Below, piece after piece: positions 45,123 to 56,184 of a stretch of DNA of 64,000 nucleotides. The stretch comes from Petrosia ficiformis (Eukaryota; Porifera; Demospongiae; Haplosclerida; Petrosiidae). A program made the translations under genes and the position numbers. The stretch lies in NCBI GenBank assembly GCA_947044365.1, contig OX345636.1, positions 50,338,746 to 50,402,745 of the forward strand. The letters are read 5' to 3'. The notes beneath the pieces are model-generated. The model was not told the DNA's origin, made no database searches, and saw only the letters and a list, made by a program, of their open reading frames with translations. Position 1 is the stretch's first letter. The number at the start of each line of letters is the position of its first letter.

Positions 45123-45199
45123 CACTATCACTATTTCTGATCAGTTTAAAGAAATCTGCGATAAAACGGTAATCCCCGAAGCAGCAAAGGTTCAGTTTG
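45123..45199 (+). CDS. Candidate exon of the phase-consistent chain
   Basis: 77 nt, acceptor TTCTTCTAG, donor GTAAGT (strong), phase 2 in and 1 out. The peptide begins TITISDQFKEICDKTVIPEA. Same phase class as the exon at 49538. No domain recognised. Confidence 0.5.
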
Positions 45200-47202
45200 G
45201 TAAGTGATAATACTAATATGTATATTATAGCACTATGATGCTTAACAACAAATGTACTGACAGTGCTATATTTTCCATATAGAGCACAGTTAGTACCACA
45301 TCTGGTGCTATATTTTCCACATATTATTCACAGCACTAGAAAACAACACACTTATATAAAGAATGTCAAGTACTTCATTGTTCTTCTCAATCACTAGCGA
45401 TATCCATCAATTCAAACTACTACTGGTATTACTCTTGCTACTCAGGAAAAATATACTGGAAGTTGCATGGAGTAGCTCATGCACTCTGTGCTGTATGAGC
45501 TAGTCGACCCAACCCTCATGCTATATATATAGGTTATACTCTTATTTGGAGAGATTCATTCTATTTAGATCCCAAGGGCAAAGCCTGAATGGAGAGTGTG
45601 CAAACAGGATCACCCGGATCACCCTGGTTGCCGATTGCGCTAATATAACACACATGCACATGTGTGACGACCTCAAAGGTGACAGTATAATGATGAAAAG
45701 ATGTAGGACTGTACAAGGGTGCCTAGAGTGGTTATACATTCTAAGGGCCCCTAGAATGGTCACACATTGCAAGGACCCCTAGAGTGGTTAAGCAGCTGCA
45801 AATAAACATCTGTTCGTTTGTATTGTCTTCGTGGTTGGTCCGTGTATTTCACTTGATCCTTTTCCTCCAACTAACGAAACACAATTTTGGTATCTATGAC
45901 ATTGTTATAAGGTCTTTTGTCTAGCTAAATAAGTTAGAAGTCTGTATTGTTTAAAATGTGGAGTTTATAAAGGTACGTAAGTAAAAGTTTGGGCATTGCC
46001 CTTCAGACTAATAAACATTTAAGCGCTTTCCTTGCTATCATCCTGGTGATAGCTAAGCATTAATTTTACATCTATGGCTTTCTGAACAACTCGTCTTTCC
46101 AACTAAGGAAGTTAAAAACTCTAGTTTTATAAAACAGGAGAGTTAATAAACAGGTGAAAAAAGTGTTTATTATGTGCTTCGCCCACACATTTTCCTAATT
46201 TGGGAATGTAGCACGATCCGAGTGATCTGGCGATCCGGTTGATCCAGTTAGTACACTGTCCCAAGCCAGAGGGATGCAAAATAGCATCAATTCCGACAGA
46301 TTATGAACCATATTCTCTTTCGCTGAGTCATGCTATTTAAAACGTATTCATAGTTGAAAAAGTTTGTCTTCAGGAAGTGAACCCACAATGACACTGCACG
46401 AAATTTAGGTTTTCTGAGACTTGTTTGTGGTTTTCACTATACAGAGCCGGCTGTAAACAAAATAAATCCGAGTTCATACTGTGAAGATTCCTCATTAGAG
46501 CATCTAACATCAAAGGGAATCTAACATCAAAGGGAATTATTCATGCTATGATTTATATCTCCTGTACAGCACTTACACTGCTGCTTTGTTGCATATTTCT
46601 TATGTACTTAAAATACAAATTATTTATATCACATACTGTATTGTGTCTTCAATATTCTAGTTCATGGCATTACTTTGGAATAGATTTCATAATGCTAACA
46701 GAAGTATGTACATGTATTAATGTTTTTAAAAGTATTATGCTTTTAGATCACAGTGGCTTAGTCAGAAAACCATGGTTGCATTTTTAAGTACTTCATGGTT
46801 TTATTGGGGTATGCATCAAGTAATCTAGAGCCTTTAATTGGAGTATATATGGGTAGGGGTTAGGTTTCTTTATTGTATGTATGTATGGTATCATATATGG
46901 TCTAACTATTTCATGCTAGGTCATATCACACAAGGGCCGTCTTATTGAACTTTGACAATTTAAACTCCATAGAATAACAACATTGCACCACAATAAAAAA
47001 ATATGTGATTACTCTCGTAAAATGTCAGTATTATGTATGTCAGTATGTTAGGGCAAGTACAATAATTATGGAATGCATTTTGCCACTCCAGAAGCACTAG
47101 TTCAATTGCAAAGTAATCATAATTATCACTTCAACTCAATGCAATGCATTTATATATAATTGACTATTCCAATAACAGTATGCTATTTTATCTTTGTTTC
47201 AG
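45200..47202. other. Non-coding interval (likely intron)
   Basis: 45540-45900 has higher GC than its surroundings, an AATAAA-like GCAAATAAACATC followed by ACACAATTTTGGTATC, an arrangement reminiscent of an LTR end and primer site; I found no partner LTR. Otherwise nothing supported. Confidence 0.35.
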
Positions 47203-47248
47203 ATACTAGTGAAATGTTCTCAAACTCTGGTAGATCCACTATAATAGG
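47203..47248 (+). CDS. Candidate micro-exon of the chain
   Basis: 46 nt, acceptor TTTGTTTCAG, donor GTATGT, phase 1 in and 2 out. Peptide DTSEMFSNSGRSTIIG (first and last residues shared across splice sites). Paired by phase with the exon at 50981. Confidence 0.45.
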
Positions 47249-47358
47249 GTATGTAAGGAATTCAATGCTACAAAGTACATGTATATTTGAGATATGTACT
47301 ATATAGTAAGAAATATTTATTGCAGTGATTCTAATATAGTTATATATGTAATTACATA

Positions 47359-47406
<48 letters not shown>

Positions 47407-47670
47407 GTAATATGACTAGCTTAAACAACAAATTGGAAGAGTACGACAAGAACACATGCAATGCATGGCTAGCACATGTAATACATACATTGTCCGCATT
47501 AATGTTATAGAACAATTAGCAAATTCAGATGGCAATAAATATTTAAAATTAATACATAATGTCTGCTAACATCACTTGCTGGAAATAGTGTCATTCTTTT
47601 ATGATCCTATATATCTTTGCACTATAAGTGCAGTAATGCAGTTTCTACAAGTTGCTGTCTTCCTGCCAGC

Positions 47671-47741
<71 letters not shown>

Positions 47742-48636
47742 ACATGAGCATGTTAGTCATTTATACAATATGCCCATTAATGATCCTTTCATATAAGAGG
47801 CTCAAGTATGTAATTATTACTAGTGAATGTTAATAAGATACAGATTACATTCCAGACTCCATTATCTGTACTTCACTATTACAATCAATGGGAATGTGGC
47901 ACCACTTAAACTATAATTACTATCATATTATGTATATTGAACTCTGAATCTTGACAAGCTTCATAAATTTTATTTTTCAAGATGTACAGTATCTGACTTT
48001 CAAAACAAGAGATACAGTGTGAGAAAGGGAGTTTACCAAGTGACTGTTCGTTAGCTACTAAACTTTTAAAATTAGAAGATAATTTGAAGTGCCTTATATT
48101 CTGATAGCAAAATCTTGTCTTGCCTGAGAAAATCAGGCTTGTTTATGTTGGCAGTGTTTGCAGAATTTTAGTTCATGCTAATCCGTCTTAGATCCTGTTC
48201 TAGCCCCATTACACCTCTCCGCTCTAGTGAAACATACATGTACTACATGTTGGAATACTTTTACAAATACGTTAATGTAGTAACAGTCATGTATAAGTAT
48301 GGCAAAGCAATATCAATTCAGTTCTTGTTTTGAAGTTGCATACGAAATTCAATGCACCCTGACAAAATCGATTAATTTTTTAAGTGTAAACTGCAATTGA
48401 TTTCTCAAAACATCTTTAATGTAGCCAAAGTATTCCACAGCTTTTAAAATTTTATTTCTTTATGACATTTGCACCTGTACACTTTTATTATACTTCCTAT
48501 TTCTACCAGTCAATCGATGTTAGGAATGGTCAGTGATAATAATAATGATAACCATAATTATAATGTAATGTTAAAATAGAATTGTAATGACAAAATGATT
48601 GATTATTGCTATATTATTTATCATTCTTTACAATAG

Positions 48637-48681
48637 GAAATTTGAACAGACAAAGCAAGAACCCTTTCATGATATTTTGAG
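48637..48681 (+). CDS. Candidate micro-exon (duplicated type)
   Basis: 45 nt, acceptor TTTACAATAG, donor GTTAAA (weak), phase 2 in and out. Peptide KFEQTKQEPFHDILR resembles the ends of the 38941 and 52198 exons (x-E-x-h-x-D-x-x-R). Confidence 0.45.
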
Positions 48682-49537
48682 GTTAAATGTTTACTCTGTT
48701 TATTGTTATTGCAAACTATGCACTAATTAATAACTATTGGGACACTTTTTTAGAATTTAAATCTATGCCCTTCTTAATTTATTGTAAACATTTATAGACC
48801 AGCATTACAATCAAAATTTGTCTTCCTGCACATTGAAATCTGCAAATCTGTTACTTGTTAGATTCTCACTGTTTATATTTGTTTTCATGATATGGTATTT
48901 CATTTACTAACTGCATCATGCAAGGATTAATTACGTTTTTACCACTGCCATCACAAATCATTTTGATCATTTACCCTGTTGCTTAATGTGTTTTTTGGCG
49001 ATAATTGTGTATATAATTTATGAGCATTGTTAATTACATAATGAAGATTGCTAAAAAGTATAATAATACACTTTTGTGGCATATATATATATATTTATTT
49101 TTAGTCCACAAGTTGGAAAATGTTCAAAATTGAACTAATTATAATTGTTAGGAACAGACAATGTCTTCACAAATTAGAAAATACTACTTCAGTTTATTGT
49201 TGACAGTAATGTTGAAGTATTAGCACACATAGCTCCTTTGAAGATTATGAAGTAGGATAAACCTTTTCTTGACAGATAAAACCAAATCTACCTGAACCAA
49301 CACTTATATTGGTTTATGACGAACTGTACATATCGTAACTAAAACATTCACTAAATAATTCAACACTTATCCAAAGCAATGCTGTTTCTATGTTGACTGA
49401 GCCGATGAGATAAGCATGCAAAAATTACAAACTATAATTTCATAATTTCTGTGAAACTTTAAAAGTAATGACATGGTACTGATACAATCAACTACACATT
49501 TACTGATCAAATAATTATATTCTTGTTTTAATTCTAG

Positions 49538-49605
49538 TACTAATTCTGTATATTGGGATGAAAAAGTTAATTTTGTATCACAGGACTCACCATTCGTTCA
49601 CTCAG
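49538..49605 (+). CDS. Candidate exon of the chain
   Basis: 68 nt, acceptor TTTTAATTCTAG, donor GTATGG, phase 2 in and 1 out. The peptide begins TNSVYWDEKVNFVSQDSPFV. No known domain. Confidence 0.5.
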
Positions 49606-50039
49606 GTATGGATATACTTTTGTATGAAATAAGTGGTTTGTTTTGTAATCGCTTAATGGTTCTAAGAACCCATCATTGCCAATTTACAATCAAGGATTAC
49701 ACTAAATTTATCGTATTACTTATTAACTTATTTGATAATTGCCAATGTAAGCAAACTGTGTTCAACCTTTAACACATTTAACTAAGCACTATGGTAGTTT
49801 ATATGACCATAATAGGACTTAGTAGATTTCTCATTATGTTAGCTGACCATCCCTAGTGAACACCTGCTACTTCATGAATTTGTAACTGGTGCAAAATGTA
49901 AGCTGTAGCATTTTATAACCTTGAGCAAAGTTAGTAGCATCACCACACAAATGCCATACTAACATTATGTATACATGTAATTATTATTATATATTAAGTT
50001 AACTAATAAATAATAAACAAGTGTATATAGAGAAAAAAA

Positions 50040-50462
50040 CATCCCTATGATTGCTTTACAAATTTAAGTGAAGATATGACTGCTTTGTGGTGTGCAGAAT
50101 TCAGTAATCATGGCTGACTTTATCAAGCATGAAACTGAGACAACAGCTTATTATAGTTATTATTTTGATTATCTACTCTCCTGACCTTTCAAAGGACCTT
50201 GTAGAACTTTAGGAATATATTTCAGGCAGAATAGCTAGCTATTAGTTCCAGTTTCTACGTAAGCTCAACAGCTTTCTTTCTGCTGGTGTGTAGAGCTTAA
50301 CGCTTGAAAGCGCGTTCTTTTACGCGCCACGCCCATTAATTGACCGAGCCCCCCGGGAATGACGCAACTTCCTTAACTACGTATACAACGCATAGTCGCG
50401 CAAAAAGTGCACATATATATATATATATACATTAAACCCTGTGGAAAGCAATTATAGGGATG
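50040..50462 (+). mobile_element. MITE with CATCCCTATGATTGCTTT ends, copy 1
   Basis: Terminal inverted repeats CATCCCTATGATTGCTTT (50040-50057) and AAAGCAATTATAGGGATG (50445-50462), one mismatch in 18. The interior includes CTATTAGTTCCAGTTTCTAC and GCCCATTAATTGACCGAGCC, shared with copies at 52735, 53035 and 62501. Non-coding. Confidence 0.85.
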
Positions 50463-50504
50463 GCCCTACGGGCCATAAAAAAAAAAACAATTTAATGCAT
50501 GCAT

Positions 50505-50735
50505 GAAAGAACATGTAGAGATTGGAATGGTACATTAGCAATAAAATTCAACTTTGCATATGACAACCATACATACGTATAGATTCATTGTGGTTTGGTT
50601 TTATACTCTAGATATACTTAGATAAGGTTGTTATGTTGAAGTATTAGTTTAATTTCGTTGCTAAAGTACCATCTTTCTGTGTTGTTTTAGTTTTGATATC
50701 ATTACATCCTCTTTCATTAAAAAAAAATCAATTAT
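50505..50735. mobile_element. Foldback element, copy 2
   Basis: GAAAGAACATGTAGAGATTG ... CATATGACAACC on the left and GGTTGTTATGTTG ... CATCCTCTTTCAT on the right share inverted symmetry and match the outer arms of 39165-39565 (GTTGCTAAAGTACCAT, GTTTTGATATC). Confidence 0.65.
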
Positions 50736-50980
50736 TTTTTGTAGTGCATGTGTTTAGCATCAACCACTACATATACTGATAAGTAGTAGTAACCAGTCCT
50801 ATAGGCAGGGTGGTAGGTATTCAATGGAACCGCCCTTTTCATTAGTATAATTATAATTATGTAATAAATTTCAGATATTTCAGGGAAATTAAATATTTAG
50901 TGTAGGCTCCAATTTGCTGCTCTTTTCAATAAAACGGAAATGTTTTTCATCCCCTCTAACTTTCTTGTTTTGTATTTTAG

Positions 50981-51017
50981 ATGCTGATGAACCAATCATG
51001 ATCTCCACTACAACATG
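50981..51017 (+). CDS. Candidate micro-exon of the chain
   Basis: 37 nt, acceptor TTGTATTTTAG, donor GTATGT, phase 1 in and 2 out. Peptide DADEPIMISTTTW, with Asp and Trp completed by neighbours at 49605 and 51600. Confidence 0.5.
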
Positions 51018-51599
51018 GTATGTAATAAATTCAGTATTCTGCTTCACTAAATGCAAATCCAATAGCATAAATATGTTTGAATTAGATCATTTACTTTCAA
51101 AAAATGGTGTATGCAGTCCATTGCTAAACTACTAGTAACAACTTAAATTTTCACTATCGAATCTCATTAGTTGCATTTTAGTTATGCATAGCAGCATGAT
51201 TATACAATGCACCATACATCTAAATTTCTAAGATACACTTCCCGCAAACTAGTTTTGATCAAATGCTTACCTTAATTGCTCGCCATTTTGTACAGGAAGT
51301 AATAAAATTTGGTATCTAGTAGCTTATTAATAACTTTCCTGGGTATTAAATTTATTTGCTTCTGTACAGAATAGAGAAATAGTGACCAAATAAAGGGAAA
51401 ACATTGGATCAATATTATTTTTCACACCTCGGCAAATGCAGCCACATGTTTTGGAACACAAATAATGAGTTCATCAATTGATGATCAAGCAATATAACAA
51501 ATGTCTATGATTATTTTATCGTGAAAAGATAAGGCAGTGTATATTCCAAAATGGAAAATTATGTAATTTTAGTGATTATATGCATTTTTCATTTAACAG

Positions 51600-51632
51600 G
51601 ACAGAAGGTATACTCAATTCTGAGCTACACAT
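51600..51632 (+). CDS. Candidate micro-exon of the chain
   Basis: 33 nt, acceptor CATTTAACAG, donor GTAAGA, phase 2 in and out. Peptide TEGILNSELH plus a Met completed by the next exon. Confidence 0.45.
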
Positions 51633-51639
51633 GTAAGAT

Positions 51640-51845
51640 TGTAGTTGTAATTAGTGTCGTTTTAGTTAACTATAACTAAAACCTGTTTTAGTAAGGCATT
51701 ATGACATTTCGTCAACTAAACTAAAACTATCTTCCAAGTCTACTGCAATAGTTATAACTAACTAAAGAAAAATAATTAATAGTGAGCACTTTTAGTAAGT
51801 CTGATATTATTTTATTTAGTCAACTGTAACTATAACTAAATGTGG
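51640..51845. repeat. TAGTTAACTATAACTAAAA self-complementary repeat
   Basis: Variants of TTTTAGTTAACTATAACTAA occur on both strands across about 200 bp. Likely a degenerate short transposon. Confidence 0.45.
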
Positions 51846-52197
51846 TCATTATTGTCATACTAGAACACTAGTCCAGAACAACAAAACATTGTATGTACTA
51901 GCTGCTCACTCTGGCTTAAAGAAACTACTCACTCTGCTAAACTTTATTTATAAGATAAGAGGTGGAGTGTAACAAATTACCTTCGACAGAATTAGGTAAT
52001 AGGATTTCTTGTAGCAAATGAGAAAAATAATTAATATGCTATGACTACTATATTTCCTGAAGCATGTATTGATATTTTTTCAAACACACTGTCATAATTA
52101 GCTAGTTTAGTGAGCATCACAAACATCAGTATTTACTCTTTTTGAAATAGTGATGACCTATATACTGTATTATTCAATAAATTTTCTCCAATAACAG

Positions 52198-52254
52198 GAG
52201 TGATTCTGCTAATTTTCAGCTAAAATCAGTGGAAGAACTTAATGATCTTTTCAG
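52198..52254 (+). CDS. Candidate micro-exon (duplicated type)
   Basis: 57 nt, acceptor CCAATAACAG, donor GTAATT, phase 2 in and out. Peptide SDSANFQLKSVEELNDLFR. Equal in length and phase to the exon at 38941 (NQFRTPEQLHDCFR). A possible next exon at 53801 (acceptor AATTTTTAG) would add RWPEYIAKLTKSS and a stop, but that is weak. Confidence 0.5.
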
Positions 52255-52734
52255 GTAATTATTAATATTTACATGTATGTATGATTATTACCGTCACAAA
52301 TGATGTAAATTTTATCCTATGCTGTAGCATCAGTTTATTTCTTTAGTAAGCATAGATTATACATGTCATTATGTGCATGGGCTAAGCGTTTCATGTAGTA
52401 TTATGATAATATACACAGTCCCTCAGTTTCTGTTGTTTCTGCTTATTATTGTTAATAATATTGTTAAGAATTACTTATCACTGTGACTGTTAATTGTATC
52501 ATTCCTTTGTCACTAAAAAACTCAACTCAAGGAATGATGGATGAACCAACAAAATCAGGTTGTACATGAATGCATATAGCCAAATAGACAAGAAGCGGCT
52601 GTAGCTAGAACTTACAAGCTGCTTCCTTTATCTTTCTGTGTACTTGAAAACTGTGCCCTGAAGTAACTGCAGTCTAAATGAAAGAAACTGAAGTACTCCT
52701 TCCAGTTTCTAAATAATGACTTCCTCATGTCTGA

Positions 52735-53007
52735 AACTCAACATATTGTTATACTTAAAGTCTCTAGTTTGCATCATCTCTATTCTGTTTCTCTGCTATA
52801 TATAACAGATATCAGTAGTAGTTGCACTTTTATGCTGGTCAGTATCTCAAGCATGTGTTCTTTTGCACGCCATGCCCATTAATTGACCAAGCACCGCCAT
52901 CCCTCCCCCATCTCCACTCCCTTCAATATGTACATACTCGTGTAAGTAACACAAGAATATAATTATTGTAATACATTTAAACCCTGTTGAAAGCAACTAT
53001 TGGAATG
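52735..53007 (+). mobile_element. CATCCC MITE, copy 2 (5' degraded)
   Basis: Holds GCCCATTAATTGACCAAGCA, TTTAAACCCTGTTGAAAGCA and a degenerate right end (AAAGCAACTATTGGAATG). Directly abuts copy 3. Confidence 0.65.
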
Positions 53008-53034
53008 GTCCTGTACTTTTAAGTCATAAAAAAG

Positions 53035-53374
53035 TAATTCTATGATTGCTTTGTGGTGTCATTACTCAGTATTGTGTTTGAAAAAAGACAATGTCAACCA
53101 TGATGCTGACTTTCTCATGCCTGAAACACAACAGCCTATTATAGTTATTACTTTGATTATCTAGTCTTGTTACATTTTAGAGGTTTCTTGCACCTAAAAG
53201 AGCTATTAGTTCCAGTTTCTACAGAAAGCTACAAACAGCTTTCTTTCTGTTGGTCATTGACCGAGCCACCAGAATCACGCAAATTCTTTATTAACTATGT
53301 ACATGTATACAATGTGTATGTGATATACATTGTATATACATACATTAAACCCTGTGGAAAGCAATCACAGGGAT
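53035..53374 (+). mobile_element. CATCCC MITE, copy 3
   Basis: TCTATGATTGCTTTGTGG at the left, CCTGTGGAAAGCAATCACAG and GGATG at the right, CTATTAGTTCCAGTTTCTAC inside. Confidence 0.75.
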
Positions 53375-54436
53375 GGCCCTGAGGGCCATAAAAATATGAT
53401 TCCAGATTTTTTCCATGAGCATTATAGCAATACTAGTGTCTATTGCTAGAACTTACAATCCACATTTATAATTAGTTGGATCTATAGCGATCACAACAAT
53501 CACAACTTAAATAGTGATGACCTTATCAGTAAATACATTATTTCTAATGTTTTTTCCTGTATTAAGAGTATAACTCCTTTCTCATGTTTTAACTTATATA
53601 AATATAATGTATTATAATTATTCATATTGGAGAGTACTTAGTACTCTCTATGTACGAATGGCCCAAAAACAAATGGCCGTTCCGGCAAGCATTTCAATTG
53701 CAAGTGATAAGCTGAAACCTGCTAATATTTACAGATAAGTTTAAATATACATACAATGTTTGATATTGAGTAATTTTATGACTAACAATAATTTTTAGAT
53801 GGCCAGAGTATATAGCAAAACTGACAAAATCTTCATAGCTATAATTATTATTCAATATTATTCACTATTATTCTTATTTTTCATAAAAAATAGAATTTTA
53901 CGTTACTGGAGCTATTAAAGTAGTTTTAGTGCAAATATTTATTTGGGGTTAAATTCAGGGAACAATTTTCGTACTGTTCTGTTTATTCACCTAAACAACA
54001 GCCACTAAGCAACTTGCTTACGATAGGACACCATTTGTAATAGACTACACTCAATATTTAAGATGAATATGGATATCAGATGCTGTTCAGTTGAACAATC
54101 AGACTAGACATTTTCAATTACTATAATTATAATTATTATGCTTAACATAATTATGCTAATAATTAATATTATTATTGTTTTATGAACTTGAACTTGATTA
54201 ATTCAAGATATATTATATTATATACCACAGTGCGTGAGCGAATGCCATGGTAACCTTTGATGTACCATGGGAGATATATGCACATGATATGCCAGTACAC
54301 TAAACCATCTAATTGTATTTTCACAGTTTTTACAGTAAACACTAATTGATATAGATAGTACTATGGTTTCTACTTGAACAATGATGTCAAATGTGATTTA
54401 ATTGCATACTTTTATGTTACCATTGTATAAAGTACA

Positions 54437-54537
54437 TATAGCCCTGTTTGGAGGCAGTTATGAGATAATTTGTCTTGGCCTACGCCATCGACCAATTATC
54501 TCGCAGGTGTTATATGCACCTCCAAAAAGGGCTATAT
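54437..54537. repeat. Hairpin, ATATAGCCCT stem
   Basis: ATATAGCCCTG .. GGAGG and AGATAATTTGTC pair with GACCAATTATCT, CCTCC and AAGGGCTATAT. The cap reads CCTACGCCATCGA (54479-54491). It lies against the end of the gypsy remnant that starts at 54545. The sequence to its left (54240-54430) extends the similarity to 14485-14600 in reverse. Confidence 0.75.
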
Positions 54538-54544
54538 CCTATAC

Positions 54545-55240
54545 TGGGTGAGCCCCGTGGTGTTGCTTAGAATAATATCGTGACCAGTGGGTGGAATCAC
54601 AACACATGAACCCCACAGAACACATCCATCCAAACAACTTAGTTCACGATGGCAATTAAAATATGGAACGAAATCTGGGCCTAGTTCTGACAATATTCAG
54701 CCAACCGGAACAAATCTACCACAAAATAAACTAGGATCTTTATCTGTTCATGTTTCATGAAATTAGCAGTAAAAATACATTCACAGAGATGATTAGTTAG
54801 TAAAATGAGATATTTTGACGTAGAGTACAAATGACAGCTTGTCTCAGCCATTTTGCTTTCTGGTTTGTGTCGAATGGTGTGCTTGAAGGCACCTAATGTA
54901 AGTGCCCATTGTTGGATTTGAGAGGATACCATAATTGGAGTCTGTGTAAATGTGTTTAGAAGGCATTTTAACGATTAATGATCTGAACAGATACAAAATT
55001 GTCCACCATGTAGAATCGAAGATATTGATGAAATCTTTATCCGAGAGTGTTCTATATGTGAAGGCGATGCGGTTTTCGCTGAGGACACCTCCTATACCAT
55101 ATTGTGAAGTGTCACACGAAAGAATTAGGTCTTTACAAGGATTGAAATGAACCAACAGTGGTGATGACTACAGCTTTAGCTTGTTTGAATGCTTTCTTTT
55201 GATACCTTTCTTGAGTAACCTGTAAAGGGGAGAGAGAAAC
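54545..55240 (-). pseudogene. Ty3/gypsy RNase H-integrase remnant
   Basis: Minus strand: KKAFKQAKAVV, then in another frame LVHFNPCKDLILSCDTSQYG and GIGGVLSENRIAFTYRTLSD, then IQQWALTLGAFKHTIRHKPE and a decayed NADALSRL-like site, and finally LSCLDGCVLWGSCVVIPP, the start of the integrase zinc domain. Frameshifts and stops throughout. It ends within 10 bp of the hairpin at 54437-54537. Confidence 0.78.
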
Positions 55241-56053
55241 ATAGATAAAAATTGATTTGGTTGACATTGTTGAGTGTTGGTGCTGGCAGTTATGACTAGC
55301 ACTAACAAATGTGATTCATTGAGGATATCGATAAGAAAAACTAATTGCCATACTGTAACTCTAGTTATATCAACAGCTTTATTGTGTTGTTTCATAACAA
55401 ACTAATACCTTGTTGAAAAACTCTAATTATAAGAAACACATTGTGAGGTGCATTGGGATTGTACACTCTACACAGAACTCTAATATACACCCTTGAGATA
55501 TCTATTTGTGGGAGAGCACAATAATGCAACTTGTAATACATGAGAATAACATTATTAGGCTGAACCCCAAATTTCGTACACACCCGTATCAGGAGCTTAA
55601 GAGTGCTATGGAGCGCAGTAAATGAGCATCAAACTTCAGTGTATTTTTGAATCCATTCGTTGACAAATGACATGTTTTGTGAATTTCCTTATATGGAAAA
55701 TAAAATTACTTGTCAAGTAGTGATAAGAATTATTAATGGAAATTACCCCCCAAAAACTCACAATTTTGTCACAAATGCTATATGGAAGAAAGTTGGAGGT
55801 GTTTTTCAACAACAGTTTGATGCTCTTTCATAGTGATTCGTGGTGCTCATAAGCTCCTTCTCATATTTTTTTATTAAAGGAATACAAATTTAAATAATGA
55901 TTTATTTTATAAAGAATTCTGTTGTTCCTAAAGGATGATTGGTATTATACCAATGTCATATGTATATATTGTATAAAATGTAATGTGAAGTGAGTGAAAG
56001 ATGTATAGTCTAACCATGTTACCAACCAAGATGTCTTGTTAATGTTTCCTCAG
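55241..56053. other. Non-coding interval
   Basis: No supported gene. The upstream exon that must precede the phase-1 UBA exon was not found here. Confidence 0.4.
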
Positions 56054-56157
56054 AAACTTTGTTATGCCTTCTCAATGAGGGATTCAAAAAAGAAGAAGCA
56101 AGTCAAGCATTGAAAGACACTAACAATGATGTGGATGAAGCACGAAAACTGTTGATG
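56054..56157 (+). CDS. Exon encoding a UBA-like domain
   Basis: Acceptor TTTCCTCAG, phase 1 in. Coding reads LLCLLNEGFKKEEASQALKD then TNNDVDEARKLLM, matching the three-helix UBA pattern (L...GF..eeA..AL..t.ndVe.A...Ll). It may splice at GTTCGT (56158, phase 0) or run on to TAA at 56182-56184, which would make it a terminal exon. UBA domains bind ubiquitin. The exon is on the strand of the micro-exon chain, but an intervening exon of phase 2 to 1 would be needed to join them; I did not find it. Confidence 0.6.
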
Positions 56158-56184
56158 GTTCGTTGGCATATTATCATTTATTAA

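Noticed and set aside
53801..53842. Terminal exon of the micro-exon chain (RWPEYIAKLTKSS then stop)
   Set aside because: Phase fits but the peptide is short, has no support beyond one acceptor, and AT-rich DNA offers many such endings; mentioned only as a possibility.
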